Positions 16,401 to 25,128 of a stretch of DNA of 56,025 nt are shown one piece after another. The DNA is from Armatimonadota bacterium (GTDB lineage: Bacteria > Armatimonadota > Armatimonadia > Armatimonadales > Capsulimonadaceae). Position 1 is the first letter of the stretch, and every line of letters starts with the position of its first letter. The notes beneath the pieces are model-generated. The model had not been told where the DNA came from. It was given only the letters and a program-made list of their open reading frames with translations, and searched no databases. Position numbers and translations under genes: made by a program. The stretch is taken from NCBI GenBank assembly GCA_025353925.1, contig JANXNV010000173.1, forward strand, positions 1-56,025. Direction: 5' to 3'.

Positions 16401-16646
16401 GCAGATCATGTCCGCGTCGCCCTCGGCTACCGGGCAGTCGCATGCCGCGACCACACTGCCATCGCTGACTAGCCGGAACCGAAGTTGGTACAACCGACTC
16501 CCCTGTACCGTGACTTCCGCATACTGCTGCTCAATCCGCCGAATCCGCGCCCGCCCCTGCAAAAAATAGCTTCGCCCCCGCTGCGCCGTCTCCGTATCCG
16601 AACGTGCGATAAACCGGGGAATATCCAAACTCTCCACTGTCAACAT
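13452..16646 (-). CDS. SWIM zinc finger SNF2-family ATPase/helicase
   Basis: A protein of about 1064 residues. A SWIM zinc finger lies near residues 65-95 (VAACDCPV ... CKHKIAAAL). A long middle region resembles the SNF2 helicase-associated part. The ATPase has [11 protein letters not shown] (Walker A), LDEAQAIKN (motif II), LTGTPVENS (III), and [20 protein letters not shown] with TDRTHRIGQ (V-VI). Bacterial SWIM-SNF2 proteins are double-stranded DNA translocases thought to remodel protein-DNA or RNA-polymerase complexes. The ATG at 16646 is preferred; an in-frame TTG at 16658 directly abuts the AAAGG. It sits 22 bp upstream of the MDR gene. Confidence 0.9.
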   Translation of the reverse strand: [1064 protein letters not shown]

Positions 16647-16691
16647 GAACTGCGGCAACCTTTCAGGCCAGATCTAATGCGGCGCGAATGC

Positions 16692-17147
16692 TTACTCAGC
16701 GCGGACCTCATCGGGTGTCACGACAACCAGACCCGGAACAAAAGGGAGGAACCGAACGAAATCTCTCGGGTTCCACGTCAGAATTGTCCGAACGCGGGAG
16801 CAGATACAGACCGCTACCAAGCGCGTATCGTGAACCTGCTTGCCGGAAACGCTTGCAAAGCGACAGAGTCGACGCCACTCTGCGCAAACTTCATCCAATT
16901 CAGGCAGTCGAGGGAAGATTTTCTCTAAGCGGTCTATTTCTTCCTCGACTTCAATCGCTGTCAACCCCATACCGTTAACAGCAGTCGGACGCGTCGCCAC
17001 GCACCGGAACTCCACGAAGTTCTGACGAGCAACGACAACCCGCTCGTTTCGCATATCGAGAACATCCAGAGCCAATTGAGTAACATCGTGCCTGGAATCA
17101 ATTGGACTTGGCAGTCGCAGCAGAATTGATGTGTCAGCAAGCGTCAT
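16692..17147 (-). CDS. PIN-domain ribonuclease toxin (VapC-like)
   Basis: A 151-residue PIN protein with acidic active-site residues D5 (LADTSILLRL), E46 (NFVEFRCVA), D107 (KQVHDTRLVA) and D129 (TWNPRDF). It shares the pattern VSGxQVHDxR, AEWRRL and T[WF]NxxDFxR with the PIN protein at 22555-22995, so the two are recent or same-family paralogues. The ATG overlaps the antitoxin stop by 4 bp (ATGA). The pair lies in line between aspS and the SNF2 gene, all on the same strand. Confidence 0.88.
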   Translation of the reverse strand: MTLADTSILLRLPSPIDSRHDVTQLALDVLDMRNERVVVARQNFVEFRCVATRPTAVNGMGLTAIEVEEEIDRLEKIFPRLPELDEVCAEWRRLCRFASVSGKQVHDTRLVAVCICSRVRTILTWNPRDFVRFLPFVPGLVVVTPDEVRAE

Positions 17148-17461
17148 CGCTGATCATCCTCGTAAATGCTTTCTCGGCTTGTTGCTTCGATTGAAAGCGA
17201 AACGCCCTTCCGACCTTGCCCAAGGCCACGCAACGCCTCTCTCCATTCCGGTGTACCCTGCGGAATGAGAGTAATACCCTCCCGTTTTGCAGCCTCAACA
17301 AAATCGGCCATCGTGTATTTTTCGACACCCGGTGCTTCAGGCATCTCAATGTCCCGCTTGAGCAAATCTGCCGCGTAGGCAGTCGCCTCCTTGCCCTGTT
17401 GTGCGGCCTTTGCCCGAAGCCGCGCTTCTTCCGATGGGCTGAGTTCTAAAGTGATTGTCAT
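17144..17461 (-). CDS. Antitoxin of PIN toxin (VapB-like)
   Basis: A 105-residue protein. The N-terminus TITLELSPSEEARLRAKAAQ matches the strand-helix start of small ribbon-helix-helix antitoxins and parallels ITLELPLEEEQSLRRQAEL in the antitoxin at 22995-23246. The tail ATSRESIYEDDQR ends with the SRE-x-hydrophobic-Y motif shared by other antitoxins in the window. The gene begins 4 bp after the aspS stop, so it probably shares its transcript and may lack an independent promoter. Confidence 0.75.
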   Translation of the reverse strand: MTITLELSPSEEARLRAKAAQQGKEATAYAADLLKRDIEMPEAPGVEKYTMADFVEAAKREGITLIPQGTPEWREALRGLGQGRKGVSLSIEATSRESIYEDDQR

Positions 17462-17465
17462 AGCT

Positions 17466-19256
17466 CTACACTTTCTCCCCTTTTTTCGGCGGATAGTTCA
17501 CCGTCAGATGCAGCTCTTTCAGCTGCTTCTCTTCAACTTCCGAGGGCGCATCCATCATAGGGTCGAAGCCGCCGCCGGATTTTGGGAAGGCGATGACTTC
17601 GCGGACGTTGTCATCGTCGGTCAGGTACATGATCAAACGGTCCAGACCGGGAGCCATGCCGCCGTGAGGCGGGGCACCGTAGTCGAAGGCATCCAGCATA
17701 TGGCCGAACTGGGCCTGAATCTGGTCGTCGGTCTTGCCCAGCATCTTGAAGATGCGCTCCTGAATATCACGCTTGTGGATACGGATACTGCCCGACGCTC
17801 CCTCGGAGCCGTTGCAGACCAGATCGTAGGTGTACGCCCGGCAGCGGGCCGGGTCGGATTCGAGAAATTCCAGGTGCTCGGCGTGCGGCATGGCAAAGGG
17901 GTTGTGGGCGAAGGTCCAGCTTTTATCCTCTTCGTCCCACTCGAAGACCGGGAAGTCCGTCACCCAGGCGAAGTGCAGGACGTTCGGGTCGGCCAGATTT
18001 TGACGGGCCGCGATCTCCCGGCGAAGACGATCCAGCGTCTTAGCGACAACCTCCGGCGTGTCGGCGACAAACGCCACCAGGTCCCCCGGCACGGCCTCGG
18101 CGAGTGCGACAAGTCCAGTAATTTCTGCTTCAGAGAGGAATTTCGCGATCGGTGACTTGACGCCTTCTTCCGTAATCAGCAGATACGCAAGACCCTTGGC
18201 CCCCATGGTTTTGGCAAGGGTCGTCAGATCGTCGATCTCTTTGCGGGAAAGAGCCGCACCCTGCGGGTAGCGGATCAGCTTCACCTGTCCCCCACTGCCC
18301 AAAACGCTCTGGAAAACCGAGAACTGCGTGCTCGCCAGCACCAGCGCAGCGTCTTTCAGCTCCAGCCCGTAGCGCAGGTCCGGCTTGTCCGAGCCGTAAC
18401 GTGCCATGGACTCGTCGTAGGTCAGACGCGTGAAGGGCGTGACGACGGATTTTGGCGAAATCTTGGGGATAATTTCGGAGTAAAGCGACTCCACCACTTC
18501 CAGCACATCGTCCTGCTCGACGAACGACATTTCCAGATCAAGCTGCGTGAACTCCGGCTGGCGGTCGGCCCGCTGGGCTTCATCCCGGAAGCATTTTGCG
18601 ATCTGGAAGTACCGCTCGATCCCACCGACCATCAAAAGCTGCTTAAACTGCTGCGGGGCCTGCGGAAGCGCATAGAACAGCCCGGCTTCGAGGCGGTACG
18701 GAACCAGGTAGTCCCGGGCACCCTCCGGGGACGAGCGGGTGAGGATCGGAGTCTCAATCTCCAAAAAGCCGCGTCCGTACATGAACTCGCGGATCAGGCG
18801 AATGGCTTCGTGGCGCAGGCGCATCTTCTCGTACATGGCCGGGCGGCGCAAGTCGAGGTAGCGGTATTTCAACCGCAGCATCTCGTCCACGTCTTTGTCT
18901 TCGGCAATAGGAAAGGGGGGCGTTTTGGCGGCGTTGAGCACTTCGATGCTTTCGGCGGCTACTTCGAACCCACCGGTGGCAAGATTGGGGTTCTCCGTGC
19001 CTGCCGGACGGGGCCGAACGATTCCGCGCACGCTGAGGCAGTATTCGGAGCGCACTTTTTCTGCGACCGCCAATGCCTCGGGCGCATCGCTGCCGTCGAT
19101 TGCGATCTGGACCACGCCAGAACGGTCCCGCAGGTCCAGAAAGACGATCCCGCCCTGGTCCCGGTTCCGATTGACCCACCCGTTCAGGGTGACATTCTGC
19201 CCAACCACCGCCTCCGACACTTCGCCGCACGCCACTGTTCGCTTCCAGACAACCAC
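17466..19256 (-). CDS. aspS: Aspartyl-tRNA synthetase
   Basis: This 596-residue bacterial-type class II synthetase has an OB-fold anticodon domain at the N-terminus (GWVNRNRDQGGIVFLDLRDR). Motif 2 is around FRDEAQRADRQPEFTQLD. A GAD insertion domain spans about residues 290-420. Motif 3 is GAPPHGGMAPGLDRL. It charges tRNA with Asp. The start is a GTG with GAGGAGAG 5-6 nt upstream. A TATACT sequence at 19323-19328 (minus strand) could be its -10 box. A VapBC-type pair follows immediately in the same transcript. Confidence 0.97.
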   Translation of the reverse strand: MVVWKRTVACGEVSEAVVGQNVTLNGWVNRNRDQGGIVFLDLRDRSGVVQIAIDGSDAPEALAVAEKVRSEYCLSVRGIVRPRPAGTENPNLATGGFEVAAESIEVLNAAKTPPFPIAEDKDVDEMLRLKYRYLDLRRPAMYEKMRLRHEAIRLIREFMYGRGFLEIETPILTRSSPEGARDYLVPYRLEAGLFYALPQAPQQFKQLLMVGGIERYFQIAKCFRDEAQRADRQPEFTQLDLEMSFVEQDDVLEVVESLYSEIIPKISPKSVVTPFTRLTYDESMARYGSDKPDLRYGLELKDAALVLASTQFSVFQSVLGSGGQVKLIRYPQGAALSRKEIDDLTTLAKTMGAKGLAYLLITEEGVKSPIAKFLSEAEITGLVALAEAVPGDLVAFVADTPEVVAKTLDRLRREIAARQNLADPNVLHFAWVTDFPVFEWDEEDKSWTFAHNPFAMPHAEHLEFLESDPARCRAYTYDLVCNGSEGASGSIRIHKRDIQERIFKMLGKTDDQIQAQFGHMLDAFDYGAPPHGGMAPGLDRLIMYLTDDDNVREVIAFPKSGGGFDPMMDAPSEVEEKQLKELHLTVNYPPKKGEKV

Positions 19257-19348
19257 GTTTACTCTCCTCTGACTTTTTCCCTGGGGTTTCCATTCGAGAT
19301 TGGAAATGAGTTCTAGAGAAAGAGTATACCACAGAAGAGCATTCGGCT

Positions 19349-19993
19349 TTAGTCTTCGCGCGTGTCAATTAGCCTCGGCGGCAGCAAGTCGGAGACGGCG
19401 ATACTACTGAGAGGAGCATGCAAAGGAGAAACAGAATCGCCATCCAGCAAAATCAACGTCGTTTTATAGAAAGAGCCACTCACTGCGGTGACAGGATCAC
19501 GAAAAACCTCCAATTGCCGGTTGTTCAAGTTGACAATCCAATATTCGCTGATGCGCTCTCGCGCGTACGAAATCATCTTCTTGCCACGATCCAGCGCAAG
19601 GGTGGCATCGGAGATCTCGACAATCAGGCGCAGCTCAGAGGGCACTGGGTGATGGTCTGCGTAATTGTTGATCGTCCCCGGCGCGACGGCGACATCCGGC
19701 TCTGGCTCACTGTTATCTGAAAGGACTATCGGCCCCTGCTGACGCACCCGATAGCCAGCACCAAAAGCTTCTTCAAGTAAGTCGGCTGCGAGCTGGACAG
19801 AAGTGAAATGCGGCGTCTTTTGCCCAGCCATGATGAGTATTTCTCCATCCAGAAGTTCCACGCGCGTGTCGCCGAACAGACCGAGGTCGAAGGCGCGATG
19901 GTACTCATCTCGCGTCCAGCTCCAGCGGCTTGATGGCGCGACGCTTTCCTGTGCAGAGACCAATTCGAGCGAACGTTCTGCTGTCAATGTCAT
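19349..19993 (-). CDS. Uma2 family (DUF820) putative endonuclease-fold protein
   Basis: A protein of 214 residues with the Uma2 pattern: an SWTRDEYHRAFDLGLFGDTRVELLDGEI start, then EPEPDVAVAP and LRLIVEISDATLALDRGKK followed by a Y...GI.EYW-like stretch (YARERISEYWIVNL). The DGEI/PDV/EISD residues form a PD-(D/E)XK-like centre. These proteins are abundant in cyanobacteria and armatimonads, often in many copies, and their biological role is unclear. The ATG at 19993 is chosen over an upstream in-frame TTG. It follows the manC-like gene by 28 bp. Confidence 0.85.
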   Translation of the reverse strand: MTLTAERSLELVSAQESVAPSSRWSWTRDEYHRAFDLGLFGDTRVELLDGEILIMAGQKTPHFTSVQLAADLLEEAFGAGYRVRQQGPIVLSDNSEPEPDVAVAPGTINNYADHHPVPSELRLIVEISDATLALDRGKKMISYARERISEYWIVNLNNRQLEVFRDPVTAVSGSFYKTTLILLDGDSVSPLHAPLSSIAVSDLLPPRLIDTRED

Positions 19994-20021
19994 TACTTCA
20001 CCCAATTTCTGTTACTCGGTT

Positions 20022-22532
20022 TCACGCCGCCGTCTTCAGCCCGCCGATTTTCATCGTATATCGATGCACCAGCTCATTCGCCGCATCTTGGCTGGCTGCC
20101 TCGGCGTAGATTCGGAAGAACGGCTCGGAGGCGTCGGGAAGGACCAGTACCCAGGAGCCGTCGTCGCGGTAGGTTTTGATGCCGTCCACCAGCTCGGTGT
20201 TCGTCCCCTCGCTTTCGGCGGTCAGAACTCGCATGATGCGGCCTTTGACCTCCCAGGGGCAGGGAACCATTTCCTGCGCCATATAATAGACGGGCAGGGC
20301 GGCCCGTACCTGGCTCAATGTCGTCTCTTGGAGGGCCAGCATTTCCAGGAGCTTTGCGAATGCAAAGAGGCCGTCGAACGCCGGATGGAACTCCGGGAAG
20401 ATGAAGCCGCCGGACATATCACCCGCCAGCGCAATACTCTGCTTGCTCTCGGCAGCGGTTGTCATTAATGCCCGCACATCGGTCTTCGTACGGATCACCC
20501 CGCCGCCGTTTGCCTGCAAAATCCGTTCGATAGACGACGGAGCCGTGACCGGAACTGCCACCTGGGCACCGGGTTTGGCACGGGACACGAGGTAAGCAAA
20601 GACCGCCAGCAGGTCCGGTCCGGAGAGAACGCTTCCGGTCTCATCCGCCATGGTCAAGCGCTCGCCGTCGTCGCCTAAAAAGACACCTAGATCGGCTTTC
20701 AGTGTGACCAGATAGTTGCTGAGACTTTTGACCAGCACTTCCCGGTCTGCGGGAGTCTTAGGAGACTTCTTCGGGTCGGTGTAAGCATTCAAAGCGACCG
20801 TCTCAGTTTCGAGCCGACCCAGCATTTGCGGCAGGACACCCGAAATCCGGTTGTAGGCGTAGTCGACAATCACCCGAAAGCTGCGCTTCTGCACCGCCTC
20901 GGTGTTCAAATGCCGGAAAAAGTCCTGACTGTACTGCTCGATGGCACGCGGAACGTAATTGATCTCGCCCACCTCGTCGGCATCGGTGCGCCCGAAGTCT
21001 TCGCGGTAGAAGATTGTCTCGATCTTGCGCTGACCGTTGGTGGAGAGATAAATGCCGTTCTTGTCGAAGAACTCGACCAAAGCGAGGTTTGGCTGGTCAG
21101 GTGCCAGGCGGATATGAATTCCCCCAGCGGCATTGCTCGACCGGATCGTGTGCCGCGTGATCGGCAGCGGCATGCCTTCGTTATCCAGCACGTTGACCCC
21201 GACGGAGACCAGCCCGGCAATCAAGCCGCGCTTGAGCATCCGGCAGACCAGGGTCGAGTCGCGCGACGTGATCACGGTCGCGCCTTTTTTCAGAAACGCC
21301 CCGTAGCTTGCCCCCAGCTTGCAGGCGAAGTCCGGGGTCATCTCGACATTCGCGATGCCCGAAACCCCCAGGTTCTGGAACAAAGCCCCCTGCCACTTCG
21401 AACCCCAGATCAGGCTCATCGTGACCATTGACCCGGCTTCGATCACTTTGTCCGGCCAGAGCTTGATCAGCGGCCGAATCGTGCTGCCGCCTTCGATATG
21501 GCACCGATCGCCGACAACCGCCCCTTCCTGTATCGTCACATCTTCCTTGATCGTGCAGCGGAAACAAACCGTCGAAGCCGTGATCTGCGTTCGCGCCCCG
21601 ATATAGTTCGAGTCCCAAATGATCGCCCGCTGCAGGATCGCGCCTTCTTCGATGAGGCAGTTGTCGCCGATCACCGTCTCCGGGCCGACATGGGCATCCG
21701 CCTTGATACGGCAGTTCTTGCCGATACAAACCGGCCCGATAATCTGCGCCGACGGATCGATTTCCGTCCCCGCCCCGATCCAGATGTCGCCGCCCATGCG
21801 TGCGCCCTCAATCGGAAGCTGCGTCTGTCCGCCGAGCATCTCATACTGCGCCTGCCGGTACTGCTGCAGCGAACCGACATCGCACCAGTATTCACCCATG
21901 ACATAGCCGAACATGGCCTTTTCATCCGCCAATATCTGCGGAAAAATATCCTGCGACCAGTCGTAGTTCTTCTCCGGCTCCATGTAATCAAAGATCGACG
22001 GCTCCAGAATGTACATTCCGGTATTCACCGTGTCGGAAAACACTTCGCCCCAGCTCGGCTTCTCTAAAAATCGCCGAATACGGCCATTTTCATCAGTGAT
22101 GACGACCCCGAATTCCAGCGGGTTGTCCACGTGCTGCAGCACCAAAGTCGCCACTGACTGCTTTTCCCGGTGATAAGCCAGGGCCTTATCCACATCCAAA
22201 TCCGTCAACGCATCGCCGGAGACGATGATAAACGTATCGTCTTTCAGATACTCCTGGGCCTTCTTGACGCTCCCTGCGGTCCCGAGCGGCGTATCCTCGA
22301 CCGTGTAGATAAGGTTGACGCCCAGCTCGGAGCCGTCCCCGAAGTAGCCTTCGATCTCATCGGCGAGATAGTACAGCGTGACGACTATATCCGTGATCCC
22401 ATGCCGCTTCAGCAGCTCGATCGTGTGCTGCATACACGGCTTGTTGAGAACGGGAACCAGAGGTTTCGGGCGGCTGGAAGTGAGCGGGCGGAGGCGTGTG
22501 CCTTCCCCGCCGGCCATGACGACGGCTTTCAT
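20022..22532 (-). CDS. Sugar-1-phosphate nucleotidyltransferase / phosphomannomutase-like fusion
   Basis: An 836-residue protein in three parts. Residues 1-235 form a nucleotidyltransferase ([49 protein letters not shown]). Residues 250-365 form a left-handed beta-helix of hexapeptide repeats. Residues 370-836 form an alpha-D-phosphohexomutase-like region. In the last part the usual catalytic-serine loop TASHNP is replaced by [11 protein letters not shown], and the metal loop DGDGDR by [12 protein letters not shown], so mutase activity is doubtful. The same architecture is annotated as mannose-1-phosphate guanylyltransferase in cyanobacteria and relatives. It lies downstream of the GH57 gene and an intervening toxin pair. 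Confidence 0.85.
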   Translation of the reverse strand: MKAVVMAGGEGTRLRPLTSSRPKPLVPVLNKPCMQHTIELLKRHGITDIVVTLYYLADEIEGYFGDGSELGVNLIYTVEDTPLGTAGSVKKAQEYLKDDTFIIVSGDALTDLDVDKALAYHREKQSVATLVLQHVDNPLEFGVVITDENGRIRRFLEKPSWGEVFSDTVNTGMYILEPSIFDYMEPEKNYDWSQDIFPQILADEKAMFGYVMGEYWCDVGSLQQYRQAQYEMLGGQTQLPIEGARMGGDIWIGAGTEIDPSAQIIGPVCIGKNCRIKADAHVGPETVIGDNCLIEEGAILQRAIIWDSNYIGARTQITASTVCFRCTIKEDVTIQEGAVVGDRCHIEGGSTIRPLIKLWPDKVIEAGSMVTMSLIWGSKWQGALFQNLGVSGIANVEMTPDFACKLGASYGAFLKKGATVITSRDSTLVCRMLKRGLIAGLVSVGVNVLDNEGMPLPITRHTIRSSNAAGGIHIRLAPDQPNLALVEFFDKNGIYLSTNGQRKIETIFYREDFGRTDADEVGEINYVPRAIEQYSQDFFRHLNTEAVQKRSFRVIVDYAYNRISGVLPQMLGRLETETVALNAYTDPKKSPKTPADREVLVKSLSNYLVTLKADLGVFLGDDGERLTMADETGSVLSGPDLLAVFAYLVSRAKPGAQVAVPVTAPSSIERILQANGGGVIRTKTDVRALMTTAAESKQSIALAGDMSGGFIFPEFHPAFDGLFAFAKLLEMLALQETTLSQVRAALPVYYMAQEMVPCPWEVKGRIMRVLTAESEGTNTELVDGIKTYRDDGSWVLVLPDASEPFFRIYAEAASQDAANELVHRYTMKIGGLKTAA

Positions 22533-22554
22533 CAGTGCGATCTCCTTGGGTCTA

Positions 22555-22995
22555 TCAGATATTTTCTGGGTCTACGGCGACAAAACCTGAGTAACGGGCG
22601 AAATCCTTGGTGTTGAACGTCAGCAGCCGCGCGATGCCATGCACCCGCAGACAAGCCGCAATGCGTACATCGTGCACCTGAACACCAGAGACATCATGTT
22701 GCACAACGAGCCGCCGCCACTCCGCGTAGATGTCAGAGGTGTCGGGAAAAAGCACAAAGAGCCTTTCCATCATGCGAACCTGCCGGTTAACTTCATTAGG
22801 AGGCAGTCCAAAGCCGCCTCGCGCAGATACCGGACGAGATGCAACCCCCCAGAACTCAGTCACACTCTGTGGCAGAATGCAAACTTGTTCTGACGAATTT
22901 CGAAGGCGACGTACTGCGACACGTATTACCTGATGTTGCGGGTGAGTCTTTTGAAAGAAACGCAAGAGTACATTTGCATCGATCGCAGTCGCCAT
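22555..22995 (-). CDS. PIN-domain ribonuclease toxin (VapC-like)
   Basis: A 146-residue PIN protein with active-site residues D6 ([10 protein letters not shown]), E47 (SVTEFWGVA), D109 ([10 protein letters not shown]) and D131 (TFNTKDFAR). It is a paralogue of the PIN protein at 16692-17147. The ATG overlaps the antitoxin stop by one base (TAATG), so translation is coupled. It stops 22 bp before the nucleotidyltransferase fusion, so the toxin-antitoxin pair sits inside the GH57-nucleotidyltransferase transcription unit. Confidence 0.88.
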   Translation of the reverse strand: MATAIDANVLLRFFQKTHPQHQVIRVAVRRLRNSSEQVCILPQSVTEFWGVASRPVSARGGFGLPPNEVNRQVRMMERLFVLFPDTSDIYAEWRRLVVQHDVSGVQVHDVRIAACLRVHGIARLLTFNTKDFARYSGFVAVDPENI

Positions 22996-23246
22996 TAAAA
23001 TCTGCCTTCATACATCGCTTCACGCGAGACGGCGTAATCCGAAAGCGGAGGAACGCTGGACGGTACGATATCGGCGGCTTCATCCGCCAATCTTTCCCAC
23101 TCTTCATCCGTCAAAGAAGCGGGGGAGAGAAACACTTTCTCCCGAACGATTTCTCTCAGATACTCATTGACATCCCGCCCGGCCAGCTCTGCCTGCCGCC
23201 GCAGGCTCTGTTCTTCTTCCAGCGGCAACTCTAAAGTGATCGACAT
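22995..23246 (-). CDS. Antitoxin of PIN toxin (VapB-like)
   Basis: An 83-residue protein starting MSITLELPLEEEQSLRRQAE, a ribbon-helix-helix-like N-terminus, and ending YAVSREAMYEGRF, the SRE-hydrophobic-Y tail shared with the antitoxin at 17144. The ATG at 23246 with GAGGTG just upstream is used; the in-frame upstream extension is the shadow of the GH57 gene. It starts 16 bp after the GH57 stop. Confidence 0.78.
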   Translation of the reverse strand: MSITLELPLEEEQSLRRQAELAGRDVNEYLREIVREKVFLSPASLTDEEWERLADEAADIVPSSVPPLSDYAVSREAMYEGRF

Positions 23247-23262
23247 ATTACACCTCGCTCCT

Positions 23263-25005
23263 TCACTCCGCCGGAAACTCCACCGCCGCAAACCACTTTG
23301 GCTCGATGTCCGGGAAGACGCTGTCGCGGGCTTCGCACTCGGCGATGTTCTTCCAGTCGCCGATGGACAGCTCTTCGCCCGCACCCGCCCGCCGGACCAG
23401 CCCGGCCAATGCCTGGAAGTTATCGTAGTGGTTTCGGAGGCGCACTTCGGAATAGTCCTTCGCCCCGCCGGTCGAGATGCAGAACTGCCAGTCTGACGCC
23501 ATCAGCAGCAGGGCTTCGCGGGCGGCTTGATTTAAGATAGGTTTTGCGGCGGTGTTTTTGGCATAGTCTTTCGCCAGCTGAGACATCTCGGCCTCGACTT
23601 CGTAGACCAGCTTCCAGGACCAGGCTGTCTCTTCATTGAGCCAGATATAGTGGAAGCCGCCCTCCCCCCAGGAGCCTTCAGGAAGAGTGACCGGTAAGGT
23701 CGCCGGATTGTGTTCCAGGTACTCGCCGACAGTCTGCAGAGTCACCTCCGGGTCAAGAGCCAATTCGCGCAGGGCATGGTACAGAAACTGCGGCCCCTCG
23801 AACCACCAGTGGCCGAACAGCTCCGTATCGTAGACCGCTGTGACGATTGCCGACGGGTCGTTTTGCGCCCTCAGCACGTCTTTGACCAAAGGCACGAAAT
23901 GCGCGGCATGCCCTTTCGCCCGTTCCTCCGCCTGAAGCGGGTCGTAGAGAGACTTCGCGCCAATATCGGCTTTGTTCTCACTGATACGCCAGAAGCGCAG
24001 GCCGAGTGACTTTTCTTTCTCGAGCACGAACTTTTTGTGGAACTCCAGATACCACTCATCGCCGGGGTACCCGTGCTCGCCGCTCCAGACCTGCTGACCG
24101 GTAGCCGAATCGCGCCCGAAGACCGCCAGCGGCGGGTTCCTGCCCTCGCAGGAGGAATCCACCAGGTACGGATGGTAAGTGGTGTAGGGCCGGTATTCGA
24201 CTTTGACAGTCTCCTTCTGGAACTGCTTATAAAGCTCCTTCAGCGGCCCGAATTTGTCGGCATACACCCCCAGCGACTCCCCGCCGTGCAGCAGGCTGCC
24301 CTCGACAAAGAAGTATTGGATCCCGTTTTCCGCAAGAAACTCATCCACGCCTTTGCGCAGAATCGGCTCCCAGGGAACATCCGGCACGACCACCGAGGGT
24401 GCCCACTTGTAGCGGGGACGGTAAGAGCATTCCGGCAGCCAGTACCCGCGCGGCTTGCGCCCGAAATGCCGCTCATACGACTGTATCCCCGTCTTCACCT
24501 GCGCCTGAATGCTGGTATCCTGAGAGAGCAGTGCCGAATAGCCGTGGGTCGCACTGCTCGTGATGATCTCGATGTGCCCGTCGTCCTGAAGAGCTTTAAA
24601 CGCACCCACAATATCGCGCCCATGCCGCTCTTCGAAGTCGGTCAAGGCCCGCCCGTACCAGTCCTCCCAGTATCGGGCGAGATAGGCCATATGGTAGCTG
24701 CCCTCGCGCCGAAAATGCTCCTGGTTGGCCTGTGCTGCGCTGACCTTACCGCGTAAATAGTCCGAAAGCTCATCCTGGAAACTGGGGTCGCGCAGCTGCT
24801 CGACCAGCACCGGAGTCAGGCCCAGTGTGATCTTTGGAGACAACCCCTCGGCCACCAGACGCAGGCAGGCATCAAGCAAGGGCAGGTAAGTCTCCGCCGC
24901 CGCTTCCGACAGCCAGTCCGTACCGTGCGGAGAGCGTCCATGTGCCAGCACGTAAGGGATGTGAGAGTGCAAAACAAACGAAAATGTGCCGAGCGGTTGT
25001 GCCAA
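23263..25005 (-). CDS. GH57 1,4-alpha-glucan branching enzyme
   Basis: A protein of about 580 residues in the GH57/DUF1957 family. It has FSFVLHSHIPYVLAHGR at the N-terminus, the nucleophile Glu in YWLPECSYRP, the acid Asp in VYDTELFGHWWFEGP and a C-terminal helical domain with WAWSW-like aromatic pairs. The family makes alpha-1,6 branches in glycogen-like glucans. The TTG at 25005 is the likely start: the homologous N-terminus begins just after it, GAGG precedes it by 8 nt, and a strong promoter lies at 25042-25070. An ATG at 25098 lies upstream of that promoter and is rejected. Confidence 0.88.
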   Translation of the reverse strand: MAQPLGTFSFVLHSHIPYVLAHGRSPHGTDWLSEAAAETYLPLLDACLRLVAEGLSPKITLGLTPVLVEQLRDPSFQDELSDYLRGKVSAAQANQEHFRREGSYHMAYLARYWEDWYGRALTDFEERHGRDIVGAFKALQDDGHIEIITSSATHGYSALLSQDTSIQAQVKTGIQSYERHFGRKPRGYWLPECSYRPRYKWAPSVVVPDVPWEPILRKGVDEFLAENGIQYFFVEGSLLHGGESLGVYADKFGPLKELYKQFQKETVKVEYRPYTTYHPYLVDSSCEGRNPPLAVFGRDSATGQQVWSGEHGYPGDEWYLEFHKKFVLEKEKSLGLRFWRISENKADIGAKSLYDPLQAEERAKGHAAHFVPLVKDVLRAQNDPSAIVTAVYDTELFGHWWFEGPQFLYHALRELALDPEVTLQTVGEYLEHNPATLPVTLPEGSWGEGGFHYIWLNEETAWSWKLVYEVEAEMSQLAKDYAKNTAAKPILNQAAREALLLMASDWQFCISTGGAKDYSEVRLRNHYDNFQALAGLVRRAGAGEELSIGDWKNIAECEARDSVFPDIEPKWFAAVEFPAE

Positions 25006-25041
25006 AAGAGGAGCCTCGTCCGGGAGAGTAATTCTTGAAAA

Positions 25042-25070
25042 AGAATAGCACTTTTCGCCGGGTTTGTCAA
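25042..25070 (-). promoter_or_regulatory. Sigma70-type promoter of the GH57 operon with overlapping palindrome
   Basis: On the minus strand TTGACA (25070-25065) is separated by exactly 17 bp from TATTCT (25047-25042). Transcription would start near 25035, giving a leader of about 30 nt to the TTG start of the GH57 gene. A palindrome ATTCTT-GAAA-AAGAAT (25031-25046) overlaps the -10 box and start site, and could be an operator. Confidence 0.7.
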
Positions 25071-25128
25071 ATACGGACTGGAACAAAACGCCTCCCATAT
25101 TGCGTCTCTCATATTAGAAGGAGCTACT

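Noticed and set aside
25006-25098. N-terminal extension of the GH57 protein from an ATG at 25098
   Set aside because: The extra residues do not resemble the family and the ATG lies upstream of the strong promoter at 25042-25070.
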